Assembly (NCBI GenBank): GCA_029204225.1 | Contig: CM055097.1 | Coordinates: 43,736,942 to 43,800,941 of the forward strand | Length of the DNA: 64,000 nucleotides | From: Diphasiastrum complanatum | Taxonomy: Eukaryota; Streptophyta; Lycopodiopsida; Lycopodiales; Lycopodiaceae | Reading direction: 5' to 3' | Part shown: positions 44,730 through 57,860 of the stretch, one piece after another | Layout: each line of letters starts with the position of its first letter | Numbering within the stretch: the first letter of the stretch is position 1 | Position numbers and translations under genes: made by a program | The notes under the pieces: model-generated | Database searches by the model: none | What the model saw: the letters and a program-made list of their open reading frames with translations, nothing else | What the model was told of the DNA's origin: nothing

Positions 44730-46990
44730 TGTAAAATTCCCATCTCTCCATGATCGTCTTCAAGGGTGATGATTGGAGTATCTTTCTGAGAATCTTTGAA
44801 CTCGGCCTCCTCAAGGATGTATTTTTTATCCTCATGAAATATAACATCCCTACTCTCAATTGTAGTTGAGATAGAGGGAACATAGATTCTATAAGCTTTC
44901 TTGTTGGATGAATATCCAACCATGATCCCTTTGATAGAATTAGGATTATCTCTTTTCCTTGTTTCCAAAGGTACATGAACAAAGCAACTCTAAGGTGATC
45001 TACCTTAGGTTTTTTTATAAACAAGACTTCATATGGTGATTTTCCAGCAAGTGCATTGTGAGGTAATCTATTGCACAAATAGTTTGCACAATTAATTGAC
45101 TCACCCCAATATTCAATAGGAAAAGAAGCTTCAACTCAGATTGCTTTAGCACATTCACATAAAGATCAATTTTTCCTCTCAGCAACTCCATTTTGAGATG
45201 GAGAATAAGCACAAGAAGACTCTCTCTTTATTCCTTCACCTTCACAATATTCATAAAACTTGTTGGAGATGTATTCACCTCCTCCATCACATCTTAAAGC
45301 TTTAACTTTGAAAGAAAAATGTTTCTCAACATAAGCTTTGAAGATTAGGAAGTGATCAAATACCATAGCTTTTGAAGAAAGTAGATACAACCAAGTATAT
45401 CTTGTAAAGTCATCAATAAAGGTGACAAAACATGTTGCACCACCAATACTTTTAGAAGAAGAAAAATGAACATCCGAGTGTATAAGCTCCAAAGGATGAG
45501 TAGTCTTGATCTTTTGATATGGCTTTCTATGTGATTTTGCAATAGCACAAGCCTCACAAGGCTTGAAATCTTTGGACAATGATTTTGGAAGCCAATAGCC
45601 TTTTCTTTCTTGACCATAGAAGACATAAATTTAAAGTTAGGATGCCCCAACCTTCTATGCCACAACTCCTCCTTAGATAAAAGAGCAACTTCACAAAAGT
45701 TTGCATTCTTATAAGAATTCAACCTGAAAATTCCACCATATCTAGATCCATTAGCTAGGACCTCATCATTTTTCTTGATAAAGCAAGTATTCGAATTGAA
45801 CTTTACATCACAACCACTATCAAGCAACTTTTCAACACTAATCAAGTTCAAGAATGAAAAGAACATTGGAAAGTGAAAGGACTTTAGAAGAAGCAAGTTT
45901 CAATGGAATGTTTCCAATTCCTTCAATAGAGCACTCATGATCATTTGCAGTGTAAATAGATCTCTTAAGTCCTTTGTAAGATACAATTGAGTCAAAAGCC
46001 TCTCCTTTGAACAGCACATATGTGAAGAAGCTCCACTATATATGTACCAAGCTCCATCTTTCTTGAAAGGTGATGAAGAAAAACTTGAGAGTGATCCTTC
46101 TCCGTCACTTGCAACAAAATCTTTTTCAATCTCTTTGGAGAGATTTGCTTGCTTGAGTTGGTTTTTCTTCTTGAAGCAATTAGAGGCATAGTGCCCCTTC
46201 TTGCCACAGAAGAAACACTTCACTTTCTTCTTCTTGGTCTTTGAAGTAGAAGGATGAGATGAATCATCCTCTTCACCATCTTTGTCTCGATCCTTGGCTT
46301 TGTCTTTGTTGGATGCTTGAGAAAATTGGTTCTTACTCCTTCCTTTATGCTTGTCCTTGACAAAGAGGGCTTTGTCACTTCCACCATGCTCAAGTTTGTT
46401 CATCCTAGAAAGTTTATAACTTTGCCTAGCTTTTTCAGAAATGAGAACTCCTTGGAGAGTTTCTAAATTAGACAACTCCTCCTTAATGGCAAAGGATTGA
46501 ACAAGATTATCATAGTCATCTTTCAACCCATTTAGAAGAACTTGTACTAGCTCATCTTGGTTAATTGTAACACTAACACACGAAAGCTCCCTATGAAGAT
46601 CTTTTTTTCTTAGAACATGTTTGATGCACTCTCCTCATTTCTTTGAAAACTTTGGAAAATCTGATTCCTAAGAGTGAGTATTCTAGAATTATTCTTTGCT
46701 TCATAGATGGATTTAAGTGCATCCCAAGCATCTTTAGTTGTGGTGCAAGATCCTATCTCTCTCAAAATTTCATTAGATACATTCATCTTAATGAAATGTA
46801 GAGCCATTCTAGCTCTCTTCCTGTACTTTGGTATTTCAAGTTGTGCTTGAGGCTCCTCCTCAATACCAAGCACAATGTCCATAGCATCCTGGAGTATTAA
46901 AATAGACTCCATTCTAAGCTTCCAAATTGAGTAATTAGAAGTATTTAGTCTTTCATTTGCTTCTAGGAAATATCCTCCCAAAGGTGCCAT
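44730..46990 (-). pseudogene. Copia-D gag, protease and integrase
   Basis: The minus strand starts with gag at 46990 (MAPLGGYFLEANERLN). It has the UBN2-type core, a stop near 46610, then a charged linker and the CCHC knuckle CFFCGKKGHYASNC at 45900-46526. The protease loop reads YSGASSHMC, with the catalytic Asp replaced by Tyr. Pre-integrase LWHRRLGHPNF and integrase follow: CEACAIAKSHRKPY, HSDVH, FIDDFTRYTW, and CDGGGEY with SPSQNGVAERKN. The C-terminus (VGYSSNKKAYRIY) is in another frame at 44723-44968. RT and RNase H are absent. Gag resembles copia-G. The whole lies inside a Ty3 RT gene. Confidence 0.9.
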
Positions 46991-47746
46991 TATATGAAGA
47001 CTTCTTAGTTATTGGACAACAATATGTTTGAGCTTGTTCCAATCAGACTTAATGTTGCTGCTCTCTTTCACTATAGGTATTTTCAAGGATATGCTACCTT
47101 CCTATGTGAAAAACTTGCAACTGTATTTGAGATGGATCTCAAATATTCCACAAAACAAGATTATCTAGATCAGATACTCAAAATGGTTTGAGGCACTTAG
47201 ACAAGTTTGAATCCTACTTTTGGCACGTGTGAAATGATTCAAAAGAAAACACTATTGATACTCAGAAGGCTCAAAAGTGTTCAATTACTTCAAACTTAGT
47301 CTTGATCTTCAGTTTCTTGTGTAGGATGCTCAAAACAATGGACTCAGAACAAAGCAAGGTTGAATCAAATCAAAAAGTGGTCACTCGGATTTTGGACCTC
47401 TCCCTACCCTCTTTAAGAGCTTATAACTCTTGATAGACACATCAGATTGATTTGGTATCAATTTCTATGAAAAGTACCTTCATAAGCTTTTCATCAAGCT
47501 ATTACACCACTATCTTTGGATAAACAAGCAATGAAATAGAAGGGACTGAAAATCTCTAATTTTCACACGTGTGGAATTTCAGAATTCCGTACTATTACTT
47601 TTCATACCTGAAAATTCAGTTTCAGTCCGATTTGATCCAGACACTCTTCAGAGAAAGGTAAGAAAAAGTGTATAAGTGTTTTTTTGCTTGAATTAGCTCT
47701 CAAATTCTTGTACAATCAGAGATGTTAGCATGCAAAGCTCAATTTG
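46991..47746 (-). other. Copia-D leader
   Basis: Non-coding sequence of about 760 bases between primer-binding site and gag. Confidence 0.6.
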
Positions 47747-47758
47747 GCTCTGATACCA
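47747..47758 (-). promoter_or_regulatory. Copia-D primer-binding site
   Basis: Perfect TGGTATCAGAGC on the minus strand. Confidence 0.88.
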
Positions 47759-48655
<897 letters not shown>

Positions 48656-49186
48656 ACACAGCCAAAATCTTACTGAACACTAAGATATCATCTAAGAATA
48701 CCACTACGAATCTTCCCAAATATGGCCTAAACAAATCGTTCATCAAATTTTGTTGGAAAGTTGTTGAAGCATTGGTTAGATCAAAAGGAAACACCAAAAA
48801 TTTGTAGTGTCCAAAGCGAGTTTGAAAACCCCTTTTTGGTATATCTTCTGCCCTAATGCGTATCTGATGGTATCTTGACCTTAGATCTGTCTTGCTAAAG
48901 TACTTAGCACTTAGGTCATCCATCTGCCACAGTGGTTATTTATTCTTAATGGTTACCTTATTCAATTTCTTATAATCTATGCAAAACCTTATAGTCCCGG
49001 CCAGCAGAACCACTGGTGATACCCAAGGAGACTTACTAGGTTGTACCCAACCCCTCTTCATGTAATCATGTAATTGCCTATTTACCTCAGCCTCTTCCGA
49101 TGCACTCATCCGATAAGGATGCCAATCGGAATTGAACCAGGTATAAGTTCAAATTTATGGTCAACTATTCTTTCGGGTGGTAAACC
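48656..49186 (-). pseudogene. Ty3 reverse transcriptase fragment
   Basis: The minus strand begins at the LTR boundary with [14 protein letters not shown], the standard entry to Ty3 RT. It then runs with stops and shifts through [46 protein letters not shown] and the catalytic [12 protein letters not shown]. It is cut by the copia-D LTR at 48655. Its first base continues, in the same codon phase, the protease-RT linker that stops at 5633 on the plus strand, so it is very likely the other half of the same element. Confidence 0.9.
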
Positions 49187-49459
49187 ACTTAGAATTTGCT
49201 TTGCATAGGAACACAGATCATGCTACACAGTAACACAGACAAAAACACTCTCCACAACAAGCTCACATAGCAACTGTGTTTCTCAAAATGAAATTACATT
49301 GTACATATAGTTGTTCACTCAGGCAACCCATGCATGACCCAGGTTGTCGTTGGCGGGACGCGTGTCCCGTCGACTTGCCTTGTGGCGAGGCCAACTGATC
49401 CTTATCCACTGATAGGACCCACAGTATAGTAACACAGTGATTCTACTTTAATTCTAACT
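49187..49459 (-). mobile_element. Copia-A right (3') LTR
   Basis: Reverse complement of 5634-5907 with about ten differences. It is preceded on the minus strand by the purine tract TTAAGGGAG and followed by GGTTT (49182-49186), the target duplication shared with the left half. Confidence 0.9.
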
Positions 49460-49511
49460 CTCCCTTAAAGTAGAGTCTACTGTTTATACAGTCATATACA
49501 TAGCTTTAAAG

Positions 49512-51655
49512 TCAACAAACTTTAAGTACAAAAAGCTTTCTTCTAATCTTATCAAACTTTTCTCCAGTAAGTGGCTTAGTGAAAATATCAGCTAGTTGTT
49601 CTTCTGTGCTACAATGAACAACATGAATTTCACGACTCAGCAGCCTCTCACGTATAAAGTGATACTGAATCTCAATGTGTTTAGTTCTCGCATAGAACAC
49701 TGGATTCTTTGCTAGCTGAATGCCCCTCTGACTGTCGCTATGTAAAGTTGTGGGATTTTTCTGCTTCATGCCAATTTCTTCCAAGATTTGTCTAAACCAT
49801 ATAGCTTCATGTGCTGCACTACACATTGCCTTATACTCTGCTTCTGTGCTGGAAAGAGCGATAGTACTTTGCTTCTTACTAGACCAGGAAAAACAACTAC
49901 CACAAAACTGGAATACATACCTTGTGGTGGATCTACGATCATCATAGTCACCTCCCCAATCCGCATCCACATAGCCACACAACTCAGGTAAACCATCATG
50001 CTTCCTGTAAATCAAGCCATACTCTGAAGTGCCTTTCACATAACGCAAAATGTGTTTAGCTGCCTTCCAATGCATTTTCGTAGGTGCTGCCATAAACTAA
50101 CTTACAATGCCAACAACATAGCATATATCTGGTCTAGTCGTGGTAAGGTAGATTAGGCTCCCTACTAACTGTCTATACAGCGTAGCATCAAATGCCTATG
50201 ACTCATCAAACTTAGAAAGCTTTTTACCTGGTTCAATAAGAGTGTTTACTGGTTTGCAATCCTGCAGCCTAAACCTGTGCAACAACTCTTTGACATACTT
50301 CACCTGTGTTAAACTCACTTCATGTCCTTTTTGCCACACTTCTACTCCAAGGCAGTAATGCATCAGGCTGAGATCTGTCAACTCGAATTGTTCCATGAGG
50401 TCTTTCTTGATCATGTCTATCATCTCTTGATTATTTCCCGTAATAATCAAGTCATCAACATAAAGAGCAATCAAAGCAACCATACCATCAAAGCATAAGA
50501 CATATAGATTTGGATCAGAATGTGTTCTCACCATCCCCTTTTGAACAAAAGTAGACATCAATCATGCTATACCACGCATGTGGTGCTTGTTTAAGACCAT
50601 AAAGCGCCTTCTTCAAGCGACATACTTTATTTTCATGTCCCTTCGTTACAAAGCCTTCAGGTTGATCCATGAACACTTCTTCTTATAACTCACCATTTAG
50701 AAAAGCACATTTCACATCCATCTGAAGCAAAGGCCAACCAAAATGTGAAGCTAAAGCAATAAGTAGACGTAGAGTATTCCACTTACAAACCGGCGCAAAA
50801 GTCTCCTCATAGTCGATGCCTTTATTTTGTGCGTACCCTTTGATCACCAATCTTGCTTTGTGCTTTGCTATACTTCCATCTGCATGTTACTTAGTCTTGT
50901 ATATCCATTTGCAACCAATGGGTTTCTTCCCAACTGGTGGTTCTACTAAGTCCCATGTGCTATGTTTAGAAATTGACTCCATCTCCTCTCCCATGGCCTT
51001 GACCCAGATGTCATCATCCTTTGCTTCACCATAAGTCGAAGGTTTTTTGCTTTGAATAATGCTAGATAAGAGAGCATAATTTGCTTTAGAGCTTTCAGGT
51101 AGTGTCTTCTCTCTTGTTGATCTTCGTAGCTCTCCCTGGTTAGATGATCCTAGAAAGTCATCTATGTCGCGGCTCTCCAACAATCTCTCAAACCACTTAG
51201 GGAGCTTCCTGTCAGGTGATCGGCTTCCTAGTGAAAATGTATCCCACGGTACATCCTTCTCCTTGCGTTTGTCACCTACAACTTCAATCCTTCTTGCACC
51301 AAAAGGTTTGTCCCTACCTCTCCAAACTGTTTCTTGAGGTTGAGTAGTAGTATCTTGAGATGTATCCTCATGTCCATCACTCGGAAGGTCAATGAATGGA
51401 TCATCATCAGGTGGTATCCTCACTATACCATCTTTCCCAGTGGATGTGTCTATCTTCTCGACATCCTCGTCTTCATCATCTTGGATTCATCAAAGATAAC
51501 ATCACGACTTATATGGATTTTGTTTTCCACTGGATCAAAATATCTATAGCCCTTCACACGATCATCATATCCTAGGAATATGCACTTGATAGCTTTTACA
51601 TCAAGTTTACGTCTCTCTTCCTTAGGAATGTGTACAAAGTGAGTCATAGGAGAAC
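49512..51655 (-). pseudogene. Copia-A right half: integrase end, RT, RNase H
   Basis: The minus strand starts abruptly at about 51655 in the integrase C-terminus (HIPKEERRKLDVKAIKCIFL, GYDD). The linker and RT entry follow at 50887-51423 (WVKAMGEEMESI, GCKWIYKTK). The RT middle at 50560-50880 has [13 protein letters not shown], a stop, and [13 protein letters not shown]. The catalytic LYVDDLIITGN lies at 50196-50561. RNase H at 49512-50093 is fully open (DADWGGDYDDRRST, STIALSSTEAEYKAM, HIEIQYHFIRE, LADIFTKPL). Only a few stops interrupt it, so decay is recent compared with its neighbours. It is in the opposite orientation to the left half at 5634-8550. Confidence 0.93.
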
Positions 51656-51985
51656 TGGATTATGTAGCCCATATAGGCTGCATAGGTGTCTAGTGAGGTG
51701 TCACAGTGCACTACTGGTGGTGCATGGGCCTTGGAGGGTATACGTATACCCATTGGGCTCTCACTAGTATATGCTTGATTGTGGTGCTAGTAGCTATATG
51801 CTGATGGTGTGACTCCTCTATCCCTTGTGAGAGATTGATCCATAGCTTGGGGGCTTGATCCGTAAGATCTATGTTTGGTTGGGTGAATTTGTCCACCATC
51901 GGATACCCTTGTGTTGCTTTGTTGCAGCTTGGTTGGCTAGTGCATCCTCGATGGAGGTCATTACACTTTTCATATTGAGTAGTTT
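51656..51985. other. Junction segment of unknown origin
   Basis: Lies between the copia-A integrase break and a copia-G gag start, with no motif. The minus-strand frame 51711-51899 is open but unrecognised. Confidence 0.35.
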
Positions 51986-52785
51986 GTAGAATTTAACATC
52001 TCACTAGGTTCAAGAAGGAATGCACCAATGGACCTCATCTTCCAAGTGACTTGTACTATTGATGTACTTCTCGGCCATCCCTAAGTTCTTTTCTAGAATT
52101 TGCCTCACTAGCAAGTCACTTGATGTTCACAAAGACACAAATAGCAAGATCCTCTCGATCTTGATTCAAAAGAACTCTTTTGAAGGATTTTACAAAACAA
52201 TGCTCAAGAAAATTGAAATTGATAAATCTAGAAACTCACAAAGGTTTCACTTGATTTTGATCTTCTCAAATTAGACTTCCAACCCCACTTTGGACTTCTA
52301 GTCACAGCTCTCACATCCCTCACCAAGATAGAATGGAGATAAGATGAGATCCAATAAAAAAACTATGAAATCCTATCAATTTTCACTAGATTTGGACAAA
52401 AACATAACCAAATCTCTCTCCCTCTTCTTGATGGTTCTTCAAGACCTATAAATCAACTTCAAAGGGCTTGAATTCAGCCTTAATTAATTAGATTTTATGA
52501 CACTCAGTCAAATCTCATTGATTGCTAATAATCTTTGATGCTTTCCCTAGGATTTGCACGAAAAAACTCATCAAGATGCTTCAAAATGAATTTTTTTGGA
52601 TCTTATGAAAAATTGAAGTTAAATACAGGTATAGAGGTACCCACACTGGTGACCCTCACTTAAGTCTGGATCAAAAAACTTTACAATAAGACTTTATTTG
52701 AACTCGTCCTCTCAAGACTAGTTTTCTAGCAACAAACTTGCTAAAAATGGATTGTGCTTTGATCATTAATTATCCTCTTGTACTT
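51986..52785 (-). pseudogene. Copia-G copy 1: leader and gag start
   Basis: The minus strand reads about 750 bases of leader resembling 54222-55020. Near 52040 comes a gag start with GAFLLEPSEMLNSTNYSI, close to the copia-G copy 2 gag, interrupted by stops within 25 codons. Only the 5' end of the element is present. Confidence 0.7.
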
Positions 52786-52798
52786 GGCTCAAAAACCA
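52786..52798 (-). promoter_or_regulatory. Copia-G copy 1 primer-binding site, degenerate
   Basis: The minus strand reads TGGTTTTTGAGCC, followed by AAGTACAAGAG as in copy 2 (54210-54233). Confidence 0.6.
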
Positions 52799-52801
52799 TG
52801 C

Positions 52802-52929
52802 TGAAAGTACAATACTAAGGACCATAAATGAGCCTACAAAAGGCTCCAAGAGTGATTGATTAATTGATACACCAATCTATTGCAAAACTAGTCATCAATT
52901 TCTTGATCTAGACTAGCAATTTTGGATCA
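52802..52929 (-). mobile_element. Copia-G copy 1 LTR, 128 bp
   Basis: The minus strand begins TGATCCAAAATTGC and ends GTACTTTCA. It aligns along its length with 54081-54209 and 57411-57539 (shared CAATCACTCTTG and TTTATGGTCCT). Confidence 0.8.
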
Positions 52930-54080
52930 CACAATCAAGAGCAATAAAAAACAATGATCAAACATGGAAATCCGACCCCGATTAAAGAAATGATCAGTTT
53001 GACAAGTACTCTGATCTTATAACCGGCAGCTTGAACGTCTACATTTAGTTCAGTTCTCCAAATTAGAAAGAAGAGCTTCCAATTTCCACTAATCAAGTTT
53101 AGTTCATAAAGAAATCATAAAATCACAAAACAAATGTGGGAATCACTCGAGATTGCCAATTTGCTCTCAAATCTCTATCTTGCATGCATGGAATGATAGA
53201 TTTTATGTACAATATGGCTCTTTTTTAAAGTAGGTGAAAATTCAGCATTTAATAAGGAGACTAGTTGACATTTTTTGCCCTAATATGTCAATCTTACCTG
53301 ACCCTAGAGTTATGCCAAATTCATGGTTAGGTTACTCAAATACTTCCATGAATTGAGGAGTTTGCTCCTAAATTCTAGGGAACCTGAACAAATTGACTAG
53401 CTAACACCTAATATTAGGATCTAAACTACCTAGGCCTATTCTTCACACGTGTGAGCAGCCTCCACACATGTGGGACCCACCTACTTACAATTTTAGAAGG
53501 TTTGATCAAGGTAAAATTTGCCAATTTTGACAATTTATCACACCTCTCATGCTAAAGGACACATCTCTCTATGGAGACAATCCAATGGGCACACCTCTCT
53601 ATGGAGACGATCCAAAGGGCAGTTAGTGCCTCCTAAAACACAACAACAACTAAATTCAAATCTCTCACTAGTTTCTCTTGTAAGTTTTTCCACACCATGA
53701 AGACTGAAACCAATTGAGGAGTCTGATTTCTCAACATCTTGCATTGATCATTCAATATCATGAATGTGATTTTTTGTATATATCCTTCACTTGTTAACAT
53801 AGCAAAGGAATATTGGGTGGTTCGACCGGTTCCATCAATAAGTGAGATGAGTTCATCTTCTAGAATGTAAGATAAACTATTATCAAAATAAGCCTTTATC
53901 AAAATTCATTCTTGTCATAGGACAATTCCCTGCCTAGAATAGTATTTACTAAAACAATAGTGTGAAGAATTGCCAAAAATTGGCAAATCTAGCTTGATCA
54001 AAACAATGTAGACTCTTTGTAAATATTGTGTATAATTGGGTTCCACACATGTAAGGCAAAGATGCCACGTGGAAACCCAC
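52930..54080. other. Spacer between two copia-G copies; 31-bp repeats
   Basis: No gene. Two 31-base direct repeats (CTCTCTATGGAGAC core) lie at 53561-53623. CACACGTGTG/CACACATGTG palindromes occur near 53446-53475 and 54043. Confidence 0.5.
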
Positions 54081-54209
54081 TCCTAAAATTGCCAATCTAG
54101 ATGAATTTTTTTGGGTCTAGTTTTTTGATAGATTGTTAAGCAAGCATCCAATCACTCTTGTGGATCTTTTATAGATCCATTTATGGTCCTAAAGTACAGT
54201 ATTTTTACA
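54081..54209 (+). mobile_element. Copia-G copy 2, 5' LTR
   Basis: Matches 57411-57539 over about 129 bases and ends TTTTTACA directly before the primer-binding site. The first few bases (TCCTAAAATT against TGTCAAATTG) have diverged. Confidence 0.85.
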
Positions 54210-54221
54210 TGGTATCAGAGT
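54210..54221 (+). promoter_or_regulatory. Copia-G copy 2 primer-binding site
   Basis: TGGTATCAGAGT, one base from the initiator tRNA-Met complement. Confidence 0.88.
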
Positions 54222-55020
54222 CAAGTACAAGAGCATAAGCCATTGATCTAATGCAAATCCATTTTCAGCAAGTTTTGGTGCTAAAAACTAGTACTGAGAG
54301 GGCAAGCTAGAATCTTGATTTTGGTGAGGAGATTTGATCCCAAACTTGGTAGGGGTGTCCAAATCCGTACTGTCCACATGTGTGGGCACCTCTGAACCTA
54401 CATTAAATGCATGGCATTCATTTGATCCATAAAAATCCAATTTGTGAGCTTTTGATGTAATTTTTGGTGGAAATCCTAGGATAAGCTACCAAGATTGAGT
54501 GCCATTGATTAGATTTGGCATAGGGTCATGAGATCTAATTAATCTTGGCTGAAATCAGGTCCTCTAAACTTGTTTTACAGGTCTTGAAAGTACATCAAAA
54601 AGTGTGAGTGAGATTTAGTCATGTTATTGTCCAAAAATAGCCAAAATTGGCAAGATTTGATTGTAAGTAGATTTCACATCATCTTATCTTCATTCCAACT
54701 TTGTGAGGGAGTGCTAGAACTGAGATTATAAGTCCATTTGTTGGATTAGAAATCTAATTTGAGTGAAATACTACAAGAGAGAGACCTTAGTGAGTTTCTA
54801 GAGACAATCAAATCCATTTCTTGGCAAGATTTGTTTGAAAGTAGTCACATTTCACTTCATCTTATCTTCATTGCAGCTTTGTGAGGGAGTGATAGAACTG
54901 TGATTATAAGTCCATTTGTTGGATTATAAATCAAATTTGAGTGAAACACTACAAGTGTGAGACCTTTGTGAGTTTCAAGTCAATCAAATCTATTTCTTGT
55001 TTGTAGAATTCACTAGTAAG
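54222..55020 (+). other. Copia-G copy 2 leader
   Basis: About 800 non-coding bases. A near-duplicate pair of about 180 bases (near 54655 and 54830, shared TTCATCTTATCTTCATT and AAGTCCATTTGTTGGATTA) lies in its second half. Confidence 0.7.
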
Positions 55021-56476
55021 ATGGGATCTGCTGGAGCATACCTTCTAGAAACTAGTGAGAGATTGAATTCTACAAATTATGCTATTTGGAAGGTTAGGAT
55101 GGAGTCACTCTTGGTGCTCCAAGACCTTTATGAGTTCTTGATTGAAGTTGAAGATGAACCTCTAGGTGCACATGAGTTAGCTAGATACAAGAAGAGATCT
55201 AGGCTTGCACTTTATTGTGTGAAGATGAATGTGAGCAATGATTTGTTGAGAGAAGTATCAGCATGTACTAGTGCTAAAGAGACTTGGGAGTCGTTAAAAT
55301 CAATCTATGAATCTAGTAACACTTCAAGAGTACTCATGCTTAGAAATCAAATTTTGCAAAGCATGAGGAGAAGTGAGGAGAGTGCACCAGGATTATGTAC
55401 TCAGAATCAAGTCTTTAAATAGGGAGTTGGCTTCCATTGGAGAGAAGATTCAAGATGGAGAGCTTGTACAAATTGTTCTTAATGGTCTAGAAGATGACTT
55501 TGCAAATTTGGTTCAAAGTTTTGCCATCCAAGACACTTTGCCATCTATTGATAAGCTCCATAGTGTGATTGTGGCTAAAGAGTGTAGGATGCTCCACACC
55601 AAGGCAAGAATGAGTTCATTGTCTTTGCAGGATGAAGATGAGAAAGCCAATTTCTCATTAAAGGGCAAAAAGAAAACCAATGGAAAGAAGAAGCATCCAA
55701 AGGAGGCCAAAGAAGAAGATGATGCATCAAGCTCAAAGGACAAGTCAAAGCAAAAATGCTTCTTTTGTGGAAAGAAGGGACATTATGCATCTGAATGCTA
55801 CAAGAGGCTAAGATCACAAGAGGAGGACAACAAACAAGGAGACCTTGCACATGAGGAGGAGTAGGATGAAGTTGATGTATTCTTGATGGCATCTACATCC
55901 TCACCAACAAGCAATAGCAATTCAAGAGATGCTTGGTGGATTGATAGTGGGACTAGCTCCCACATGTCTTGTGAAAAGGATTTTTTCTCAACTTTAAACT
56001 CATTCAATGATGCTAAAATGTTTGTCTTTACTGCAAGTGATTAAGAGTGTAGGATAGATGGTGTTGCTACCATTTCTTTGTATCTAGAATCCTCAATAAG
56101 TATGGATCTAGAAAATGTCCTTTATGTACCATCAATCACCAAGAATATGCTTAGTGGTGGTCTACTCTTATAAAGTGGTTTGGATGTCCACTTTGAGCAT
56201 GGTGTTTGTTCCATTTTTAAGAATGATAATTGCATAGCAAAAGGATTTAAACAAGGGAGATTTGTTTAAGTTGGAAGCTAGTGTTGCTTTTGATAGTATG
56301 AGCTTGTCAAAGGAGGAGATCACTCAAGAGGACATCTTGGCAAAGTGTGACATTACTTGCATTGAGGAGGAGCATCAAAAGGAGGAAGATCTTGAGGATC
56401 GGCCTCAAAGCATGAGAGTTCCAAGGGAGTCCTCAATGACCGAGTCATCAAATTGCATGCAAATTGTCCATTGAAG
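55021..56476 (+). pseudogene. Copia-G gag and protease
   Basis: The gag start was chosen at ATG 55021 (MGSAGAYLLETSERLN) because it aligns with the copia-D gag start. The UBN2-type core runs to about 55390, where a frameshift moves coding to the frame at 55373-55864 (LNRELASIGEKIQDGEL, Lys/Glu linker, CCHC knuckle CFFCGKKGHYASEC). A TAG at 55862-55864 interrupts it. The same frame goes on to the intact protease loop WWIDSGTSSHM near 55930 and NVLYVPSITKNMLS near 56115. Another shift precedes 56262-56474, an acidic segment corresponding to the poorly conserved region before pre-integrase. Both LTRs are present. Confidence 0.88.
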
Positions 56477-56477
56477 T

Positions 56478-57164
56478 GTGCATCTTGCAAAGGTGGTGAG
56501 CATTGGAGAGCCTACTATCTTTGAATACTTTTTGGAAAGTATTAGTAGACATGGAGTGACTTGCTGCTTATCTTTAAGATCTATGGTGTTTAGTACTCTT
56601 TATGACAAGACAATGAAATTAGATGCTACATTTGTTGTTGATAAAGCAATTTCGCTGGATAACTATTTTTGTAATAGTTTGAATAGTGTCATAGAAGATG
56701 AAATATCATTTGTATTGGAAATCTTTGGATCCACATGCTTTGTGCATGATCATTCCAATGTAAGGACCAGAGATTATCCTATTTCAATGATAAGAATAAT
56801 GGTGGTGTTTTGCTCTTCAAGTAAAGATTATAGAATCTACTTGTTTTTCACCAAAGAAGTTGTCAATGGTGGAAATGTGATCTTTCAAGAGTGGAAGATT
56901 TGTAAACTTGAAAAAGCACCTTTGGATCAACACTTTATTCAGTTCATTGATGGTTTGGAGTCAACTCAAGTGGAGGAGCAAGCTCAAGACCCGAGGACTC
57001 CAAGAAGAATTTTGAGTATCAAGATGGAGCCATCTAGGCTCAATCATATGGATCAAACAAGGCAAATTGTCTTTGGCAACATTGTGTATGAACTTAATAG
57101 TTTAATTGATGTATCTTCAAGTGCACAAAATGCCTTGGAATCCATGGCTTGGCATGATGTATAG
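56478..57164 (+). pseudogene. Copia-G residual open frame with integrase C-terminus
   Basis: An uninterrupted 228-codon frame. The recognisable part is the integrase C-terminal region: EIFGSTCFVHDHS, then KDYRIYLFFTKEVV and NVIFQEW (compare FGCxxFVH, KGYRCYxPxT and DVTFxE in intact elements), followed by a linker with RTPRRILS. The upstream half has no recognisable integrase core, and RT and RNase H are missing. The element is therefore an internally deleted copy. The first ATG may not be a true start. Openness may be chance or may reflect recent deletion. Confidence 0.7.
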
Positions 57165-57410
57165 TTTTTGAAGTGTGCTACATGTATATAGACACATTTG
57201 TGGAACATAGTGAGAAGACAGAATATTTTTGGAGCTCATTGGCAATTTCAAGCTAGTTCACTATGTACATTGAGTTTTTGTGATCCAAATGAAACCAAAT
57301 CAATTTCTACTTGTTTCTCAGGTTTAAGGTCGTGCTACAGCCTGTAGTACACACGTGTGGGCTCGGATTTCAATGTTGATCAATGCTTTTGATTGTTAAT
57401 GCTTGTTGTT

Positions 57411-57539
57411 TGTCAAATTGCCAATCTAGATCAACTTTTTTGTGTCTAGTTTTTTGATAGATTGTTAAGCAAGCATCCAATCACTCTTGTGGATTTTTTG
57501 TAGCATCCATTTATGGTCCTAAAGTACAGTACTTTCACA
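57411..57539 (+). mobile_element. Copia-G copy 2, 3' LTR
   Basis: TGTCAAATTGCC...ACTTTCACA, 129 bases, matching the 5' LTR with roughly ten differences by eye. Confidence 0.87.
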
Positions 57540-57549
57540 AATAGAATTT

Positions 57550-57860
57550 CATTATAGTCTTGTACTCTAATATTCACCTTCGGGGGCATGAGCATCCCAA
57601 ACATCTTGTGTTCCTTTGGCCATGTTGATCACGTACTTATTAGATGACCTAGTTGTTGTTACTTCTACACCAGTTGACCATTCACAAAAGGCTTAAAATG
57701 ATCCATGCCTCCGTCCTTCATTATCAAGTCATGAAGTTGGTAAATAGCAATACTAATCTTGCAATTTTCACGATATCTATCGTCCAACAAATAAAGCTCA
57801 ATGCTAAAGATGACAGACTTACTTGATATCATGGCCACTTGAGCCACATTTGAAGTCTTA
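57550..57860 (-). pseudogene. Possible copia gag fragment
   Basis: A minus-strand frame from about 57860 to 57665, then past a stop to about 57600, shows IYQLHDLIMKDGGMDHF and VINMAKGTQDVWDAH. The second resembles the A.E.WD.L region of copia gag. Evidence is thin. Confidence 0.3.
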
